DNA of 64,000 nucleotides, from contig NZ_ASGZ01000005.1 in the NCBI RefSeq assembly GCF_000495475.1, positions 1 through 64,000 of the forward strand. The letters are read 5' to 3'. This stretch comes from Candidatus Halobonum tyrrellensis G22. Its GTDB lineage: Archaea > Halobacteriota > Halobacteria > Halobacteriales > Haloferacaceae. A program made the position numbers and the translations under genes. The notes below the pieces were generated by a model that was not told the DNA's origin, ran no database searches, and saw only the letters and a list, made by a program, of their open reading frames with translations. Position 1 is the stretch's first letter; the number at the start of each line of letters is the position of its first letter. This document shows, one piece after another, positions 26,663-35,737 of this stretch.

Positions 26663-26940
26663 GTGATAACGCTTGGGACGGGCGATGGCCGTCTCGGAAT
26701 CGGCTCTACGTGCCGCCTTCCTATTGTTGCGGGATCGTCTCGATAACAAGTAGACGAGTTGTCGCCTGCTCTGGACCCGAAGCGGCAAGCGGGGCGTGTG
26801 CGACGGTTCGACTGGGGAGGATGCGCGTCACCCATCTGCTCAGAGATCGAGCCGAGTTCATCGAGCAGTGGGAACCCCTGATTCACGATCCAGGGAATGG
26901 GTGGTTTAGCATTCGTCTTTAGCTAAGACTCACACCTCGG

Positions 26941-27474
26941 TTATGTAGTGGTAGCGAGTGTCTCTTGGAGTATCGGTCGTTGCTGGTGGATCTTCTGAGC
27001 ATCCTCGATCAGTCGCTCCAGTAACGGCGGTGGCGAGTAGCCGAGATACTTACCGAGTTCGTGAAGGATGAGCTGGGCGTGCGACCGGAAGATCGCCGCC
27101 CAGTGTTCCGACGGAAACACGATCTCATCGTCGGCCTTGCTCGGTGATCAGATCCAACAGCTCACGACTCACCAGCAGTGACAACAACGCCGCATACAGC
27201 AGAATTCCCACGACAGCAGGGTTGCTTGTGTCGAATTTGTCCAACTCGTACTGTGTATTTAGCTTACGGAACAGCGCTTCTATCTCCCATCGACACCGAT
27301 ACAGCGTTGCTAAATCCGTCGGGAAACACTCCTCTCTGGACAGATTCGTAATGTAGTGGTAGGAGTCGTCGACATCCTCGTCGCGGACGCCGACGACACG
27401 GAACCGCTTCGTGTCCAGCGACCGCGTTCCCTCGTACTGCCCCCGCTTGAATTTCGCTTCGACTTCTGAGAGCT
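26941..27474 (-). pseudogene. 3' part of an IS4-family (ISH8-like) transposase
   Basis: About 178 codons remain. Key pieces are SYHYITNLSREECFP, YRCRWEIEALFRKLN (the Y-R-E-K signature), NPAVVGILLYAALLSLLVSR and FPSEHWAAIFRSHAQLILHE. A one-base insertion breaks the frame after LLDLITEQ near 27140. The 5' half, including the first catalytic Asp residues, is gone, and the remnant starts within 2 bases of the end of the universal-stress-protein gene. It is a truncated, dead insertion sequence. Confidence 0.75.
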
Positions 27475-27475
27475 A

Positions 27476-28624
27476 TCACTCTGTCTTGGGGGAGTCGTCG
27501 TCGGTTTCTTCAGCCTCCAAAGCCTGCTTGTACCGATAGTAGAGAGAGCGCATGGTCCGATCTGCATCCCGTCCCATCAGGACGGTCACGTCTTTCCGCC
27601 CAGCGAGTGTCTCTTGTACTGGCTTGAACACGAGGTCCCGCAACCTAAACTTCTGTTCAGGTGAGCCAATCGCCGTGAAGTCGTGATCTTGAGCCTCTTC
27701 AATGATGGCGTTAGCTTGGTCAGGTGCTTCTCTGAGTTCCGTCGTTGATTCGACGTCAGGGCCGAGTACGTCGTCCGCAAACCTCAGGAGATCGTTCGCC
27801 TCACTCCGCTCCTTCCCGGATACATCCGGCGGAATGACGTGCAGTACCGTAACTGCAGCATCAGACGCACGAGCCACCGCACGGGCCGCCTCTGAGGCGA
27901 GTGCTGCATGCGGTCCCGTTCCTACTGGAAGGAGTATCGAATCGATCGTTTCCGTTTCCGATTCAGCCAACGAGGCAACAGTGTGTCCCTCGACGTCCGG
28001 AACGTACAGCGCGTGCGCTCCTTGCCGAACGCCGACGTTCTCGACGAATACGTCACACTCGGCCTCCTCGACGACCGTATCGATAGTGCTCCTTCCGAGC
28101 AACCACCCTTCATCGAATCCAGTTCCGCGAAGAAGAAGTACAGCCGTCTCGATACCGTCTCCGAGAGCGTCAAGAATCCCCCGTGTCGTATCCGTCACCG
28201 TCCGCACCATCGCGTTCACGGACATGTCTGGATCGATGTCCTCTGCGACGTTTACCACTTGGGCTAACTGTCTCTGGCGCTCGCTGACGACTCTAGGTAT
28301 CGGCCGTCCCGAACCGTCTGGCGTATCCTCTGAACTGACGTACTCCCGAACCTGTTTGACAGCGTCCTCGTCGCCCACGTCTGCGATCCCGAGTAGGACG
28401 ACCCGACCATCGTTGTCAGCTGCTAGAGCGATCGCAGTCTGAAGGAATCGACGAGCGTTGATCCCGGTGTTGCTATCGAACAGATCGCTGACGACGGGCA
28501 CCACGACGGAGTACTCCGGCCGATGAATGATCTCCCCGTCATACCCATACGACTCAGCCTCTGACACTGGCTCTGACGCTGGAGCCGTGATCGGGACGGT
28601 AGCCTCGTCGGTATCGTTCGACAT
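27476..28624 (-). CDS. Tandem universal-stress-protein-type regulator of the Trk cluster
   Basis: A 382-residue cytosolic protein with two USP-like domains (about residues 35-200 and 225-365). The second has TETIDSILLPVGTGPHA, VTVLHVIPPD and FTAIGSPEQKF. USP domains bind ATP or AMP and often modulate membrane transporters in haloarchaea. The ATG at 28624 is preferred; a GTG at 28630 overlapping the upstream trkA stop would add two residues. It is the last gene of the potassium-transport group, and an IS remnant begins right after its stop. Confidence 0.8.
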   Translation of the reverse strand: MSNDTDEATVPITAPASEPVSEAESYGYDGEIIHRPEYSVVVPVVSDLFDSNTGINARRFLQTAIALAADNDGRVVLLGIADVGDEDAVKQVREYVSSEDTPDGSGRPIPRVVSERQRQLAQVVNVAEDIDPDMSVNAMVRTVTDTTRGILDALGDGIETAVLLLRGTGFDEGWLLGRSTIDTVVEEAECDVFVENVGVRQGAHALYVPDVEGHTVASLAESETETIDSILLPVGTGPHAALASEAARAVARASDAAVTVLHVIPPDVSGKERSEANDLLRFADDVLGPDVESTTELREAPDQANAIIEEAQDHDFTAIGSPEQKFRLRDLVFKPVQETLAGRKDVTVLMGRDADRTMRSLYYRYKQALEAEETDDDSPKTE

Positions 28625-28626
28625 GG

Positions 28627-29292
28627 TCACGATTCCCTGAACGCATCCGTGATTCGGTCGCTGGCCCCGTTCTTGACGAAGATAGTTACGGTATCGTCGG
28701 CCTGAATATCTGACTGTCCCCGAGGGATGTTCAGTTCGCCGTCGCGCACTATCGCCACGATGACCGTCTCTTCGGGGAGCAACCCCTCAGAATCTGCGTC
28801 GATGAGACTGAGTCCGGCGATTGGAGCGCCCTCCTCTACCGTCAACTCGAAGATCTCGGCCCCGCTCCCGATCTCCATGAAGTCTCTAATTGTGGGGCGT
28901 TGAACGGTCCGGTAGAGGTACTGTCCGTTGAGTTCGTGCGGACTCTCGACGATGTTCACGCCGAGATCTCCGAACAGATCCATGTGCTGGGGATCGTTGA
29001 TGGAACTCACGAGCGTCTCGACGTCGTACTGCTTGCCGAGCATGGATATCATGAGGTTCACTGAATCGCTCTCGGTCGTCGAGATAAGCGCGTCAGCCTC
29101 CTGTATGCCCGCTTCGAGCATGATATCCTTAGACGCCGCATCGGCGTTGATAACCATGCAATCGTAGGTCGCGCTCGTTTCCTCGGCGAGTTTCTGGTCA
29201 CGTTCGATGACGACCACCTCGTGGTCGTCTTGGGTCGCTAGCTCGATGACTTTGCTTCCGGTTCGGCCTGCACCGACGATGATAATGTACAT
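28627..29292 (-). CDS. trkA: TrkA potassium-uptake regulatory subunit (RCK_N-RCK_C)
   Basis: A 221-residue cytosolic protein. The N-terminal Rossmann domain opens MYIIIVGAGRTGSKVIELA with the GxGxxG nucleotide motif; the conserved VVIERD acidic end of strand 2 and TYDCMVINADA follow. Residues about 135-221 form an RCK_C domain (EGAPIAGLSLIDADSEG, ADDTVTIFVKNG). TrkA rings gate the TrkH channel in response to NAD(H) or adenine nucleotides. It overlaps or abuts the USP gene and follows trkH by about 120 bases. Confidence 0.95.
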   Translation of the reverse strand: MYIIIVGAGRTGSKVIELATQDDHEVVVIERDQKLAEETSATYDCMVINADAASKDIMLEAGIQEADALISTTESDSVNLMISMLGKQYDVETLVSSINDPQHMDLFGDLGVNIVESPHELNGQYLYRTVQRPTIRDFMEIGSGAEIFELTVEEGAPIAGLSLIDADSEGLLPEETVIVAIVRDGELNIPRGQSDIQADDTVTIFVKNGASDRITDAFRES

Positions 29293-29414
29293 TGGTACTG
29301 GTGTGGGTTGTCTGTTGGTTGGCGGACGGTGCTATCGAGGTGGACCTGAACGAAGTGGCGGTCCGGGAACGTCGAGCACGGGCGTGCTGGAAGCGGCTAA
29401 ACTGTACATACGGG

Positions 29415-31058
29415 TCACCGCCTGAAGATGCTGTTTACTAGGGCGAGGACGGGAACGATTTCGAGCCGTCCCATCCACATCTGGAAGATGAACAGGATCT
29501 CCGCGACGATCGGCATTCCCGGTCCGGTGATCCCGGCAGAGAGGCCGACAGTCCCCTGTGCGGTTGCCACCTCGAATATCGCGTCCGCGAGTGTGAACTC
29601 CGACGGCACGACCGCCAAGAGCACAAACAGCGAGGTAGCCAACAGGAGGAGGTACGTGAACGCGAAGGTCGCTGCGGCGCGGATTTCGTCGTTCGCCTCG
29701 TCGGCTTTGAACGTCCGCTGGCCGATTCTGAGGTCCTCGATGGCGTGTTGCGGGAGGAACACGCGAGTGACTTCCCAGCGAATCCCGCGAGCGATGATGT
29801 AGCCACGGAGGATCTTGATCCCGCCGACGGTCGCACCGGCAGACCCACCGAGCAGCATCGCTCCGAGCACGATGGTCATGACCGCGCCGTTGTTCCAGTC
29901 GCCGATAGCAGACGTCTGCCACCCGGTGGTCGTCTGGGCGCTAATGTACTGGAACAGGCCGTCGCGGAACGCCTGACTCGTCACGACCCGCCCAACGTAC
30001 CCTATCGGGTCACCGTTGTACGGGACGCCGACCCAGCGGGCGAGAAACACCGTCAAGACGACGACGCCGACGCCGAGCAGTCCGAACAGCATCCGAACCT
30101 GGGGGTTCTGGGTGAAGTCTCGGATGTTGCGATCGGAGAGCACGCCCCAGTAGACGGGAATCGAGATGGCTCCCGTGATCATCGCGGGGATGTGGACGAG
30201 TTCCATCGCGTAGGAGTCGTAGCCCGCGATGGAGTCGTCGAGTGTACTGAATCCGCCGGTGGACTGGCCGGTCATCGCGTGATTGATCGCGTCGAAGATC
30301 GTGTTCTCGATTCCGTACCCGGGTTGGACGACGAACGTCGCCACCGCGAGGTACACCGCCACTGCTGCCGTCACGCCGACATAGATCTTCCAGATGGCTC
30401 GCGCGGTTCCGACGATGCTCGGACGGAGCTTCTCGCTGCGGCCTTCGGACTGATACAGCGAAATCCCCGCCGTCCCGTGGGGTTGTCGAAGGATCGCCAG
30501 CGAGAGGACGATCATCCCTGCGCCACCGATCCACTGCATCTGCGAGCGGTACCAGAGGAAGCCGTGGCCGACAGACGGTTCCCGGATGCTCATCGTCAGG
30601 CCCGTCGTGGTGTACCCGCTCATGCTCTCGAAGAATGCATGCAACGGGTTCTGAAAGTACAGGAGGCTCGACTGGTAGTTCGCTCCAGCGGGAACGAGGG
30701 ATTCGAGGACTGCCGATGGTGTGATGTAGGCTGCGAGAACGAACGGAATCGCGCCGAATAACGCTGTCACTGCCCACCCGAGCGCCGCGATGATCATCGA
30801 GTGATGCCGTTGAGGCTCGGGTGCGTTTTCGTTCAGTTTGTACGCGACGCCACCCGCCACCGCAGTGATCCCCGCCGCGATCAGGAACGCGAGCGCGCTG
30901 TACCACTCTCGATAGACGAGAGAGACCAGCACCGGAACGAGCATCGAGCCGCCGATGAGGACCTGAAGCGCACCAACGTCTCTGAAGACCGTCCTCGTCG
31001 CTGTGATGAGGTCGTATCGGCCACCAGCCACTGTATCACTCGCTCCGTGCTCAGACAT
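29415..31058 (-). CDS. trkH: TrkH-family potassium transporter
   Basis: A 547-residue membrane protein of the SKT superfamily with four imperfect M1-P-M2 repeats. The pore loops are visible as FESMSGYTTTGLTM, NHAMTGQSTGGFST, QYISAQTTTGWQTS and AQGTVGLSAGI, each keeping the filter Gly. It takes up K+ together with TrkA subunits, which supplies the high cytoplasmic K+ of salt-in haloarchaea. The start overlaps the stop of the upstream second trkA by 8 bases. Confidence 0.95.
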   Translation of the reverse strand: MSEHGASDTVAGGRYDLITATRTVFRDVGALQVLIGGSMLVPVLVSLVYREWYSALAFLIAAGITAVAGGVAYKLNENAPEPQRHHSMIIAALGWAVTALFGAIPFVLAAYITPSAVLESLVPAGANYQSSLLYFQNPLHAFFESMSGYTTTGLTMSIREPSVGHGFLWYRSQMQWIGGAGMIVLSLAILRQPHGTAGISLYQSEGRSEKLRPSIVGTARAIWKIYVGVTAAVAVYLAVATFVVQPGYGIENTIFDAINHAMTGQSTGGFSTLDDSIAGYDSYAMELVHIPAMITGAISIPVYWGVLSDRNIRDFTQNPQVRMLFGLLGVGVVVLTVFLARWVGVPYNGDPIGYVGRVVTSQAFRDGLFQYISAQTTTGWQTSAIGDWNNGAVMTIVLGAMLLGGSAGATVGGIKILRGYIIARGIRWEVTRVFLPQHAIEDLRIGQRTFKADEANDEIRAAATFAFTYLLLLATSLFVLLAVVPSEFTLADAIFEVATAQGTVGLSAGITGPGMPIVAEILFIFQMWMGRLEIVPVLALVNSIFRR

Positions 31059-31788
31059 TGGTGAAGGAATTAGAGATTAATTCAGTTGCCGTGCTGAAGT
31101 TACTAGCGGCATGATCCTCGTAATGCCCAAAGACGTCGGTTATCTCGGGCGTCGCCCCACTTCCGGAGTAGACAGTCAACCGGTCACTCGTGTCGATACG
31201 GGTGTTTCCGCGGGGTGTTATCGGTTCACCCTCGCCTTCACGGTCGATTGCGACGATGAGAATGTCGTCTCCCAGTAACCCACTGTCACCCGCCTCCTGA
31301 AGCGTCTTGTCGGCAATCGGTGCATCGGAACCGACATCGATCTCGAACACCTCCGCGTGCTCGCCGACACGCATGTAGTCGACGATCGTCGGACGTTTCA
31401 CGGCCCGATAGAGGTACTCGGCGATGAGGCGCTGCGGGTTCTCGATGGTATTGACGCCGATCCACTCGAAGATACCCATGTGGTCGGGGTTGTGAACGAC
31501 GGAAACCACGCCCGGAAGCTCTAGTTCGGTGGCCAGCAGACACACCATGATGTTCGTCGCGTCCTGATTCGTGGTGGAGATCAACGCGTCCGCCCGGTCG
31601 GCACCCGCGTCGATCAGGGCCCCTTTCGTCGTCGCGTCGGTGTTGAGCACCAGACAGTCGTACTCGCTCGTGATCCGACTCGCACGCTGTTCGTCGCGTT
31701 CGATCACGACGACTTCGTTCCCGGAGCGGGTAGCGATGTCGATGAGGGGAGTACCGATATCCCCCGCTCCCACGATGATGACGTACAT
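31051..31788 (-). CDS. trkA: Second TrkA-type potassium-uptake regulator
   Basis: A 245-residue cytosolic RCK protein, paralogous to the product of 28627-29292. It begins MYVIIVGAGDIGTPLIDIA (GxGxxG), continues VVIERDEQRASRITSEYDC, and ends with an RCK_C domain (DAPIADKTLQEAGDSGLLGDD) plus a 35-residue tail that lies over the trkH start. The ATG at 31788 is used because the Rossmann strand starts there. Two TrkA subunits flanking one TrkH suggests mixed or alternative gating rings. Confidence 0.92.
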   Translation of the reverse strand: MYVIIVGAGDIGTPLIDIATRSGNEVVVIERDEQRASRITSEYDCLVLNTDATTKGALIDAGADRADALISTTNQDATNIMVCLLATELELPGVVSVVHNPDHMGIFEWIGVNTIENPQRLIAEYLYRAVKRPTIVDYMRVGEHAEVFEIDVGSDAPIADKTLQEAGDSGLLGDDILIVAIDREGEGEPITPRGNTRIDTSDRLTVYSGSGATPEITDVFGHYEDHAASNFSTATELISNSFTNV

Positions 31789-31994
31789 CTCAGCGTCCCC
31801 CCGTTTTCCCATCGCGACGTGTCGCGACGGGCGGTTCCGAGTCGGTCGGAACGCGGAGCGCTCTATCACCGGCGAGTGACCGCACGGAGCGACTCCCGTC
31901 CCGGCATCGAAACGCGCTATCGCTGCTCTCGCACTCGACGGCGAGAGCGTCGGTCGTCTCGACGAGTGGACCAGTGAGGTGTCGGCTCATCGGA

Positions 31995-32429
31995 TTACCG
32001 CTCCCCATCGTCTCCGTTAGTTTCCCCCTCGTAGCGAGGATGCGTCGTTGCGTGGCCACTCGCCGTCGTGTCGTGATTTCCACGCCCGCCATTCGGCTGT
32101 TCGCTCGCTTCCCCGAGGTACGACCAGTGGAGCGACTCCGTCCCGTCCACCTGCCACTCACGCGTCACCCGGTAGAGGGAGAGCGGTTTCGTCTCGCCGT
32201 CATCCCCGTCCGGTGGGTACTTCCAGACGAGGGTGTACGGCCCGTAATACTCGATGTCAACGACCGCCCCCTCCGTCTCCGAACAGATTCGTTCCACCAT
32301 CGAACATCCAACGTCGTCGAGTCGTCGCTCGACGTACGTCCGAACGGAGCGGAGGGTTGCTGCATCCAGATCGTCGAGGATCTCCGTGAGTATATCGGGA
32401 GGGTTCTCCCGTTTCGTCGGCATGCTCAT
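31995..32429 (-). CDS. Small acidic protein leading the Trk cluster
   Basis: A 144-residue soluble protein. The N-terminal half has a helix-rich segment (PPDILTEILDDLDAATLRSV, RTYVERRLDD) followed by beta strands (GAVVDIEYYGPYTLVWKYPP). The last 35 residues are disordered and rich in Gly, His and Thr. It lies upstream of trkA-trkH on the same strand, with about 200 bases between, and is divergent from the Lrp-RCK_C regulator. I do not recognise a named family. Starts at 32432 (GTG), 32429 and 32423 (ATG) are all possible. Confidence 0.7.
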   Translation of the reverse strand: MSMPTKRENPPDILTEILDDLDAATLRSVRTYVERRLDDVGCSMVERICSETEGAVVDIEYYGPYTLVWKYPPDGDDGETKPLSLYRVTREWQVDGTESLHWSYLGEASEQPNGGRGNHDTTASGHATTHPRYEGETNGDDGER

Positions 32430-32620
32430 CACCCTCCATCTCTAATGTATCGATAAAAAATTCCGGTAATACGTTCCCTTCGTTCGGATATGGGGGTCAT
32501 TCTTTCTAATCGTTTTCCAGACGGGGGCCTCGTCTACAGCCGATAGAGTCCCGGTTCCCGACGTTTCCCGGCGAGAAAGAGAGAGCAACCCATAACTGGA
32601 GAACGATACGGAAGAGTAAG

Positions 32621-32628
32621 TTAAATAT
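32621..32628 (+). promoter_or_regulatory. TATA box of the Lrp-RCK_C regulator
   Basis: TTAAATAT sits about 30 bases upstream of the ATG at 32658, as expected for an archaeal TATA box giving a nearly leaderless transcript. Confidence 0.55.
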
Positions 32629-32657
32629 GAATAGGGGATCGATCACTATAATACGCT

Positions 32658-33401
32658 ATGAGCGAGGGAATCGATGAAGTCGACGAGCAGATCCTCTACT
32701 ACCTCACGGAAGATGCCCGGCACACGTCCGCGCCGGATATCGCCGAAGAAGTAGAGCTTTCCCCGCCAACAGTTCGGAACCGGATCCGTCGTCTAGAGGA
32801 GAACGGTGTCATCACAGGATATCACGCTCACGTGAATTACGAACGGGCCGACGGTCGACTGACGAATCTCTTCATCTGCACCGCGTCAGCCACCAAACGG
32901 CAAGAACTCGCTCAGCGTGCTCTCGACGTTTCTGGCATCGTCAACGTACGAGAGATTATGACCGGGAGGGGTGATCTTCGGATCAAGGCGGTCGGCACGG
33001 ATACCGACGATCTCATGCGTATCGCGCAGGACATCACGGATCTCGGAATCGAAATCGACGATGAGGGACTTCTGCACAGGGAATACTTCCGCCCCTACTC
33101 CCAGTTCGCTCCGAGGGGATCCCAATTGACCTCCCCTGTCACGGGTGTCGCCGGATTAGCCGGCGCTGCCGACGTGGTCGAAGTCATCGTCAAAGAACGT
33201 GCGCCTATCGCCGGCAAAACACTCAAACAGGCGAACGAGAACGGACTGCTCTCGCCCGGCATACTAATCGTCCGGATCGACCGAGGGGACGAAACGATCA
33301 CGCCGAGTGGGAGTACGGTGATCCAAGAGGATGATTTCGTGACGATCCACTCCCGGTCGGGCATCGGTGATGACACCCTCGGTGTATTTACTGGGAAGTA
33401 A
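32658..33401 (+). CDS. Lrp/AsnC-type DNA-binding regulator fused to an RCK_C (TrkA-C) domain
   Basis: A 247-residue cytosolic regulator. Residues 1-60 are an Lrp-type winged helix (DEVDEQILYYLTEDARH, ELSPPTVRNRIRRLEENGVI). Residues about 65-145 are a small ligand-binding-like domain (GIVNVREIMTGRGDLRIK). Residues about 170-247 form an RCK_C domain (VKERAPIAGKTLKQANENG, EDDFVTIHSRSG) like that of the adjacent TrkA proteins. RCK_C domains bind cyclic dinucleotides or other small ligands in several families. Divergent from the trk cluster, it is the obvious candidate regulator of potassium uptake. Confidence 0.88.
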   Translation: MSEGIDEVDEQILYYLTEDARHTSAPDIAEEVELSPPTVRNRIRRLEENGVITGYHAHVNYERADGRLTNLFICTASATKRQELAQRALDVSGIVNVREIMTGRGDLRIKAVGTDTDDLMRIAQDITDLGIEIDDEGLLHREYFRPYSQFAPRGSQLTSPVTGVAGLAGAADVVEVIVKERAPIAGKTLKQANENGLLSPGILIVRIDRGDETITPSGSTVIQEDDFVTIHSRSGIGDDTLGVFTGK

Positions 33402-33576
33402 TATACGGTTTCGAACGTTCGTGGACGACGTCGCTGAAACCGCCGAATTCTACATCGGGGACGGCACCTCGCGACTCCGCAATCAGGTTAACCACAGCCG
33501 TCGATTCGACCCGGTGCGGAACGGATCCGCCGCCCAGACGACATCGCCTCGTCGGAAGGTCTGACCGTCACTCACG

Positions 33577-33913
33577 CTAGTCACGTGGATCGACCGCGTG
33601 TTCTTGCCACTCATCGTACGCGAACGACTCGTCTTCACGGCTGGCGGCAACGGCGCCGGCGTGGTTGACCGCCGCGCCGAGACTCCTCAATGACCTCTGC
33701 CCACCCTTCCTCGATAGCGGTCCGCACGCGAGCGTTCTCGGGACCGCCGAGTTCACCAACGACACGTCGAGGGAGTTTGAGCACGACGCCGGCCCGCTGT
33801 ACTTCCCCTCGGAATCGGTCGTACCGCGCGTTCGGCGGATGGCCGAGCGCGTAGAAGATGTTCGCGTCGACGAGCACATCCCCGTCAGTGGTGAGTGGAG
33901 AATCAGCGCCCAT
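33577..33913 (-). pseudogene. PIN-domain toxin, frameshifted near the 3' end
   Basis: From ATG 33913 it encodes DVLVDANIFYALGHPPNARYD and LPRRVVGELGGPENARVRTA, a PIN fold with the first Asp and a middle Glu. Near codon 77 (GWAEVIEE) the frame turns Arg-rich and stops at 33635, whereas a +1 frame gives SLGAAVNHAGAVAASREDES to a stop at 33577 with normal codon bias. One base change repairs it. It starts 9 bases after the HTH regulator stop, as in the module at 25836-26639. Confidence 0.65.
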
Positions 33914-33922
33914 CCGCTCGCC

Positions 33923-34624
33923 TCATTCGTCGGACGCCGCCTCTGTCGGTGCGTCGTCCAGTTCATCGAGTGCCGGAAGCTCCATCGCGTCGTGCACGTC
34001 GGGGAAGAGATACTCGAAGAACGGGTCGTGATCACGTCCGACGATCAGCGCGGGTCGGAGCGCGTAGATGATCATCATCGCCTCGGTATCATGGACATCG
34101 ATGTCGCTCGCGACCATCCGTTGGGTGGTCTCGCCGGTGAAGTGGAGGCCGGCGCCGCGGAGGGCGGCGATGAGTTTCCCGAGTCCGTATCGATCGAGGA
34201 AGTACTCGACGTCCTCGTCGACCTCCTGGAGCGCGAGCGCGTGGAGGACGGTCGGCGTGATGACGATGGGGACGTACTGCTCGACGATGACGATCGGGTC
34301 GGCGGTCAACTGGTGAGGACGCGTCGAGTCGTCGCGGTCGACGAGCCCGAGATCGACGAGTTGGTCGATATACTCGTAAGTGGTCGACTTCGAGAGATCG
34401 AGCGCATCCATGACTTCTGGCGGCGCGACCGGGCCCCAATAGCAGATGTAGACGTACACACGAGCGAGCTCCGACCGGTTGAGAAGCTGGATGACGGTTT
34501 CGAGACGGGGAGCGTTCTCGGCCATCGTCTCGGGTGCGAGCGTCTCCTCGTCGAGAGCATCAAGCGGCGGTGGATCGAACGTATCGATTCCTCCATCGGC
34601 ACGAAGTGACTCACGTTCAGTCAT
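33923..34624 (-). CDS. HTH transcriptional regulator or antitoxin-like protein
   Basis: A 233-residue cytosolic protein, related in layout to the product of 26055-26639. It has a winged helix (SELARVYVYICYWGPVAPPE, SKSTTYEYIDQLVDLGLVDR), then VIVEQYVPIVITPTVLHALA and VEYFLDRYGLGKLIAALRG. The acidic 40-residue N-terminal extension and Glu/Asp-rich tail are not shared. Pairing with a PIN gene suggests a toxin-antitoxin-like module in which this protein represses, and perhaps neutralises, the toxin. The second role is inference. Confidence 0.8.
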   Translation of the reverse strand: MTERESLRADGGIDTFDPPPLDALDEETLAPETMAENAPRLETVIQLLNRSELARVYVYICYWGPVAPPEVMDALDLSKSTTYEYIDQLVDLGLVDRDDSTRPHQLTADPIVIVEQYVPIVITPTVLHALALQEVDEDVEYFLDRYGLGKLIAALRGAGLHFTGETTQRMVASDIDVHDTEAMMIIYALRPALIVGRDHDPFFEYLFPDVHDAMELPALDELDDAPTEAASDE

Positions 34625-34638
34625 ACTCTAAAGTCCGA

Positions 34639-34657
34639 AGTCTGTGTACTTCAGACT
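34639..34657. promoter_or_regulatory. Candidate operator of the HTH-PIN module
   Basis: AGTCTG, a 7-base spacer, then CAGACT form an inverted repeat 15-33 bases upstream of the HTH start. The spacer length equals that of the palindrome at 26640-26662, but the half-site sequence differs. Confidence 0.45.
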
Positions 34658-34825
34658 AGCGCCTCGGTTGGTGGCAGAGATGCTAACGGAGAAGCCGAGC
34701 CCACGCACCAATTCAAGCGGTCTCGGCCTCAATACCCGACGAAGATGCCGCGAACCATAGTGAAGGAAATCCCAGCTGCTCCGTCGTTTAAGTAGTTCTG
34801 GTCACAAGGGATAGCTACGAAGGGC

Positions 34826-34847
34826 ATTCGACGCAGTTGCGTCGAAT
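34826..34847. repeat. 22-bp near-perfect palindrome
   Basis: ATTCGACGCA and TGCGTCGAAT are exact inverted 10-mers separated by only two bases, followed by TTTT. The spacing is too small for a stable hairpin loop without unpairing, so a dimer-binding operator or recombination site is as likely as a terminator. It lies in a 320-base gene-free gap (34625-34946). Confidence 0.5.
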
Positions 34848-34946
34848 TTTCTGCGTCTCACCGTTCCGCCGAGGCTTGACTCTCGACGGTCTGTATTCGG
34901 GTGCTAGCTACTCGGTTGGCAAGACGAGAGTGACAGTGGAGTTTAA

Positions 34947-35349
34947 TTATCCACCTGTAGTAATCTGATTCGCAGTCCATGTCAGAGGCACGGTGTCGTA
35001 CTGGCACCTATCACACCGTCGTAGCACGTAGTCGTTGTCCACCTCTGCAGTCGTGAGCGTCTCGACGACCGTCGCGTGAGTGAGCGCCGAGCAGTTGCGA
35101 CTCCGGGTGGAACACGGCGAGTTGCGTGATCGAGTCGAAGGCCTCGCTACTCGGATTGTGGACCAACACCCGTCGTTCCGCAACCGGCGTCACCACGCCG
35201 TCGTCGACGAAATCGTTAACCAACCGCTGCGCCGTCCCGTCGGTGAGGTCCGCTGTCGCCCGAGTGGCGTCTCGATCCTGCGCGAGTTGTTCGGTCTCGA
35301 ATCGCTCGTAGTCGGTACTTGTGTCGTCGAACGCAGTCGGACCAGCCAT
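34947..35349 (-). pseudogene. Frameshifted hypothetical protein with a C-terminal Cys pair
   Basis: The first frame from ATG 35349 gives about 80 acidic residues (TSTDYERFETEQLAQDRD, GTAQRLVNDFVDDGVVTP) with winged-helix character. The second frame gives ALTHATVVETLTTAEVDNDY, VLRRCDRCQYDTVPL to a stop at 34947. They join with a one-base change near 35100. The CxxC near the end suggests a zinc site. It is divergent from the HTH-VapBC operon. No family recognised. Confidence 0.5.
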
Positions 35350-35497
35350 GTGGAGTCACGAGACGCATCGTGAGCGCCTCGGGCCCTCCGGCGCCGATAA
35401 ACCGTTCCCGTCGGCATCAGAGTCCCAGCCGAACCGGTCAGGGCCATCAGCCACGGGAGCAGATGGACTTATCAGACGCGACGCCATAGCGAAAGGC

Positions 35498-35737
35498 ATG
35501 CCAACCTCCGAGCGAGATGAGGGCGGTCGATACAAGCCCGAACATTCGGATGCGGAGGTACTCGACGCAGTCCGGACGCACAACCCAGCCGCGACGAGTG
35601 AGGTTGCTGACGAACTCGGAATCGCACGCCAGAGTGCGGACTACCGGCTTCGAAAGCTCGCCGACGCCAACCACGTCAATCACAAGAAGATCGGTGCCGC
35701 AGCCGTCTGGTCGCTCCCAGCGGAGGCTGAGCGATGA
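35498..35737 (+). CDS. Small winged-helix protein heading the VapBC-like operon
   Basis: A 79-residue HTH protein (HSDAEVLDAVRTHNPAATSE, VADELGIARQSADYRLRKLA) of MarR/ArsR type, ending VWSLPAEAER. Its stop overlaps the ATG of the next gene by four bases. A dedicated DNA-binding protein in front of an antitoxin-toxin pair suggests a three-component regulation. Start chosen at MPTSERDEGGRY; the upstream codons lack bias. Confidence 0.75.
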   Translation: MPTSERDEGGRYKPEHSDAEVLDAVRTHNPAATSEVADELGIARQSADYRLRKLADANHVNHKKIGAAAVWSLPAEAER

